From: an uncultured Nitrospira sp.
Lineage (GTDB): Bacteria; Nitrospirota; Nitrospiria; Nitrospirales; UBA8639
DNA: 16,837 nt
Direction of reading: 5' to 3'
NCBI GenBank assembly: GCA_902500695.1
Contig: CABVRQ010000064.1
Location: 5,679 to 22,515, forward strand
The notes beneath the pieces were generated by a model. That model did no database searches. It saw only the letters and a list, made by a program, of their open reading frames with translations, and had not been told where the DNA came from. Each line of letters opens with the position of its first letter. Within the stretch, counting starts at the first letter, position 1. This document shows, piece after piece, positions 14,024-16,837 of the stretch. A program made the position numbers and the translations under genes.

Positions 14024-16699
14024 ATGACCAACGAGCCCGACACAAGCGCGGAGACCCCTCCCCAATCAACCACCAACACGGCCTGGCATACCCTTGCGGT
14101 CGAAGACGTGACCCAACAACTGGAAGTCAATCCTCAGACCGGGCTGAATGCCCGGGAAGTCCGCCGCCGGACTCGTCGTTACGGACACAATACGATCCCC
14201 GAACACCGGCAGCGCAGCCTTACGCGAATCTTCGTCGATCAATTTACCGACTTCATGATCCTGGTGCTCATTGGCGCTGCCATCGTCTCAGGCATGTTGG
14301 GGCAGCGAATGGATGCCCTGGCGATTATTATCATTGTGGTGCTCAACGGCATCATCGGATTTGTGCAGGAATATCGGGCGGACCGCGCCATGCAAGCCAT
14401 CAAGAAACTCGCCACTCCCACGACGCGTGTCCGACGTGAAGAGCAGGTCGTGCCGCTCTCCACGCTCGACCTGGTCCCGGGTGACATCGTGCTACTGGAA
14501 GCCGGAGATCTCATCCCTGCCGACCTTCGATTAGTCGAAGCGGTTCAACTCAAAGTGGATGAATCTACACTCACAGGCGAGAGTGTCCCGGTAGACAAAC
14601 AGACCGACCCCCTCGACGACCCGAAGCTTTCGCTGGGTGATCGCCGGAATATGGCCTATAAAGGCACAGTCATGACATATGGCCGCGGCACGGGTGTCGT
14701 CATCGGCACCGGCCTACACACCGAGTTAGGTCAGATCGCCTCCCTCCTGCATAAAGACGAAGACATTAAAACACCCTTACAACAACGCCTAACGGTCTTT
14801 GGACGACGCCTCGCGCTGGCCGTCCTCGCCATCTGCGTCGTGTTGTTTGCGGTGGGGGTCCTGCGGGGTGAGCCGCCCGTGCTCATGTTCCTGACCGCAG
14901 TTAGTCTAGCCGTGGCCGCCATTCCGGAAGCCCTTCCAGCCGTCGTCACCATTTCCCTGGCCTTGGGTGCGCGGAAAATGGCAAAAAAACAGGCGTTGAT
15001 CCGGCGCCTGCCCGCTGTGGAAACCTTAGGCTCCGTCACCTATATCTGCTCCGATAAGACGGGCACGCTCACACAAAACTCCATGCGGGTGGAGCAAATG
15101 TCTGTGGCCGGGGACATACTGAGCCCGTCCGCAAGCAAACAACCCGGAATCGAAGCCGATCTCCAAAATCCCATTCATTTGTTTTTCCTGGCGTTGGCAT
15201 TGAACAACGATGCAAAGGCTCAGACCGAAGGCCCGACATTAGGCGATCCCACCGAAGTGGCGTTATATCTGGCAGCCAGCGAGGCGGGATACGACAAAGA
15301 CACATTGGAGTCCACAAACCCCCGCATACAAGAACTCCCCTTCGACTCAGACCGCCAATGCATGACGACCTTGCATCGCACGCCAGGAGGTGTCATCTCC
15401 TTTACCAAAGGCTCGCCGGAAAAGCTTCTGCCTCTGTGCGAATCCATGCTCACACAGACCGGACCTGACTCCCTGCCGACCGAAAGACTCCTGGAGCAGG
15501 CCGAACACATGGCCAATGAAGGCTTACGGGTCTTGGCGGTAGCCTATCGCCAATGGGACCAGACTCCTTCGGAAATGACTCCCTCGATTGTCGAACACGA
15601 ACTCACCTTTCTTGGATTTGCCGGCATGATGGATCCTCCAAGGGAAGAAGCCGCACAGGCGGTCGCCCTCTGCCAATCGGCCGGGATCAAACCCGTCATG
15701 ATCACCGGGGATCATCCCGGCACAGCCAAAGCCATTGCCTCACGGGTCGGCATCATCGACAAGGAGACCACCGTGTTGACCGGCCAGGACTTGGAACACC
15801 GTTCCCCTGAAGAGTTGGCGCAACTGGTCGAACACACCCGAGTCTATGCCCGCATCACTCCCGCGCAAAAAATTGCCATCGTCAAAGCCTTGCAAACCAG
15901 GGGAGAGTTTGTGGCGATGACCGGCGACGGAGTGAATGACGCACCTGCATTGAATCAGGCCAACATCGGCATCGCGATGGGACAAACCGGAACGGACGTG
16001 GCCCGGGAAGCCTCCGACATGATTTTGTTGGATGATAACTTTGCGACCATCGTCACCGCCGTCCGGGACGGACGCCGGATCTATGACAACATCCGCAAAT
16101 TTGTGAAATACACGATGACCAGCAATTCCGGAGAAATCTGGACGATTTTCCTGGCACCCTTATTCGGCTTGCCGATCCCCCTGCTCCCGATCCAGATTTT
16201 ATGGATCAATCTCGTCACGGACGGCTTACCCGGCCTCGCCCTCGCCATGGAACCCGAGGAACGAAACATCATGCAGCGCCCTCCCCGCCCTCCAAACGAA
16301 AGCATCTTTGCCGGCGGTCTCTGGCAACACATCTTATGGGTAGGACTGCTCATGGGTGGCGTCTCGCTCGCCACCGAAATGTGGGCCTATGAAGCGGATA
16401 TGGGGCAATGGCAGACCATGGTCTTCACGGTTCTCACCTTGTCCCAAATGGGCAATGTGTTAGCCATTCGCTCTGAGCAGGAGTCGTTTCTCCGTCGAGG
16501 GCCGTTGAGCAATCCCTTATTATTAGGAGCCGTGCTCCTTACCTTTGCTCTTCAGATGGCCACGATATATGTGCCATTCCTCAATCCCATCTTTCATACG
16601 ATCCCATTGACCCTGGACCAATTAGGCCTCTGCCTCGTTCTTTCCACAATCGTGTTTTTCGCCGTAGAACTCGAAAAATGGGCCAGGCGTCGCCGCTGA
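14024..16699 (+). CDS. P-type (P2A) calcium-transporting ATPase
   Basis: This ATP-driven pump of the cytoplasmic membrane most likely exports Ca2+. At 891 residues it has the usual length and order: cation-ATPase N domain (about 18-90), actuator domain with TGES at 184-187, PEALP in M4 (301-305, usually PEGLP), phosphorylation site DKTGTLT with D344, nucleotide-binding KGSPE at 462-466, hinge MTGDGVND at 632-639, and six C-terminal membrane spans. Residues aligned with the SERCA calcium sites are mostly kept: E302, N701, E704, N729, T732 and D733. The M8 glutamate appears to be Q808. The near-complete site set favours Ca2+ over Na+/K+ or Mn2+. The ATG at 14024 lacks a strong ribosome binding site. 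It stands alone after a repeat-bearing intergenic region. Substrate is inferred, not shown. Confidence 0.93.
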   Translation: MTNEPDTSAETPPQSTTNTAWHTLAVEDVTQQLEVNPQTGLNAREVRRRTRRYGHNTIPEHRQRSLTRIFVDQFTDFMILVLIGAAIVSGMLGQRMDALAIIIIVVLNGIIGFVQEYRADRAMQAIKKLATPTTRVRREEQVVPLSTLDLVPGDIVLLEAGDLIPADLRLVEAVQLKVDESTLTGESVPVDKQTDPLDDPKLSLGDRRNMAYKGTVMTYGRGTGVVIGTGLHTELGQIASLLHKDEDIKTPLQQRLTVFGRRLALAVLAICVVLFAVGVLRGEPPVLMFLTAVSLAVAAIPEALPAVVTISLALGARKMAKKQALIRRLPAVETLGSVTYICSDKTGTLTQNSMRVEQMSVAGDILSPSASKQPGIEADLQNPIHLFFLALALNNDAKAQTEGPTLGDPTEVALYLAASEAGYDKDTLESTNPRIQELPFDSDRQCMTTLHRTPGGVISFTKGSPEKLLPLCESMLTQTGPDSLPTERLLEQAEHMANEGLRVLAVAYRQWDQTPSEMTPSIVEHELTFLGFAGMMDPPREEAAQAVALCQSAGIKPVMITGDHPGTAKAIASRVGIIDKETTVLTGQDLEHRSPEELAQLVEHTRVYARITPAQKIAIVKALQTRGEFVAMTGDGVNDAPALNQANIGIAMGQTGTDVAREASDMILLDDNFATIVTAVRDGRRIYDNIRKFVKYTMTSNSGEIWTIFLAPLFGLPIPLLPIQILWINLVTDGLPGLALAMEPEERNIMQRPPRPPNESIFAGGLWQHILWVGLLMGGVSLATEMWAYEADMGQWQTMVFTVLTLSQMGNVLAIRSEQESFLRRGPLSNPLLLGAVLLTFALQMATIYVPFLNPIFHTIPLTLDQLGLCLVLSTIVFFAVELEKWARRRR

Positions 16700-16837
16700 T
16701 AACTCTGGCAGAAACTATAGTCTTTCCAAATAATTTCCGCTTTGCCCGATGGCACAATTCCCCTAACTGGAATGATCAGAGATGCCGGGTTTCGGCCCAT
16801 AGCTGTTAAGCTAAGCCAAAGATGTTTCTTGTCCCTG
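16700..16837. other. 3' flank of the ATPase gene to the window end
   Basis: No gene is seen. A small GCCG/CGGC hairpin at about 16783-16795 lacks a T-run, so it is not called a terminator. Confidence 0.3.

Overview
The window looks like the chromosome of a chemolithoautotrophic bacterium, most likely Nitrospirota (Nitrospira-like). This is inferred from the combination of [NiFe]-hydrogenase maturation genes, a multi-subunit pyruvate-type 2-oxoacid:ferredoxin oxidoreductase of the kind used for reductive carboxylation, a membrane-anchored c-type cytochrome and moderate GC. No rRNA or marker gene is present to prove it.

Layout. Positions 1-4672 (+) hold the end of a hydrogenase maturation operon, hypF (5' end cut by the window edge), hypC, hypD and hypE. 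The last three are joined by 4-base ATGA overlaps. Together they build and deliver the Fe(CN)2CO group of [NiFe]-hydrogenase. The structural subunits and hypA/hypB are not in the window and probably lie upstream. Positions 4814-5797 (-) encode a stand-alone HDOD regulatory protein, convergent with hypE. Positions 6185-6868 (-) encode a small exported protein with a Lon-type (S16) Ser/Lys protease core, with its own promoter and a possible terminator. After a gene-poor stretch come a 30-residue candidate membrane microprotein (7289-7381, -) and a tandem-domain universal stress protein (7430-8296, -) with a good promoter.

Positions 8408-12907 (-) form the metabolic centre of the window, a tight four-gene operon porG-porA-porB-flavoprotein. 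The last gene fuses a GltD-like FAD/NAD(P)H module to a two-cluster ferredoxin domain, so the complex may couple pyruvate oxidation or acetyl-CoA carboxylation directly to NAD(P)H. Cysteine and gamma-subunit motifs favour pyruvate over 2-oxoglutarate. A divergent intergenic region (12908-13214) with a 21-bp-phased direct repeat and an inverted repeat separates it from a membrane-anchored cytochrome c'-like gene (13215-13703, +) that starts with TTG. A REP-like imperfect palindrome (13789-13899) follows. Then comes a full-length P2A-type calcium ATPase (14024-16699, +).

How the genes fit together: hydrogenase maturation, a ferredoxin-linked carboxylase/oxidoreductase with an NAD(P)H port, and a cytochrome fit a lifestyle in which H2 or other inorganic donors drive CO2 fixation. 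The link between the hyp and por blocks is inference from proximity only. No CRISPR array, transposase, prophage gene, tRNA or rRNA was seen.
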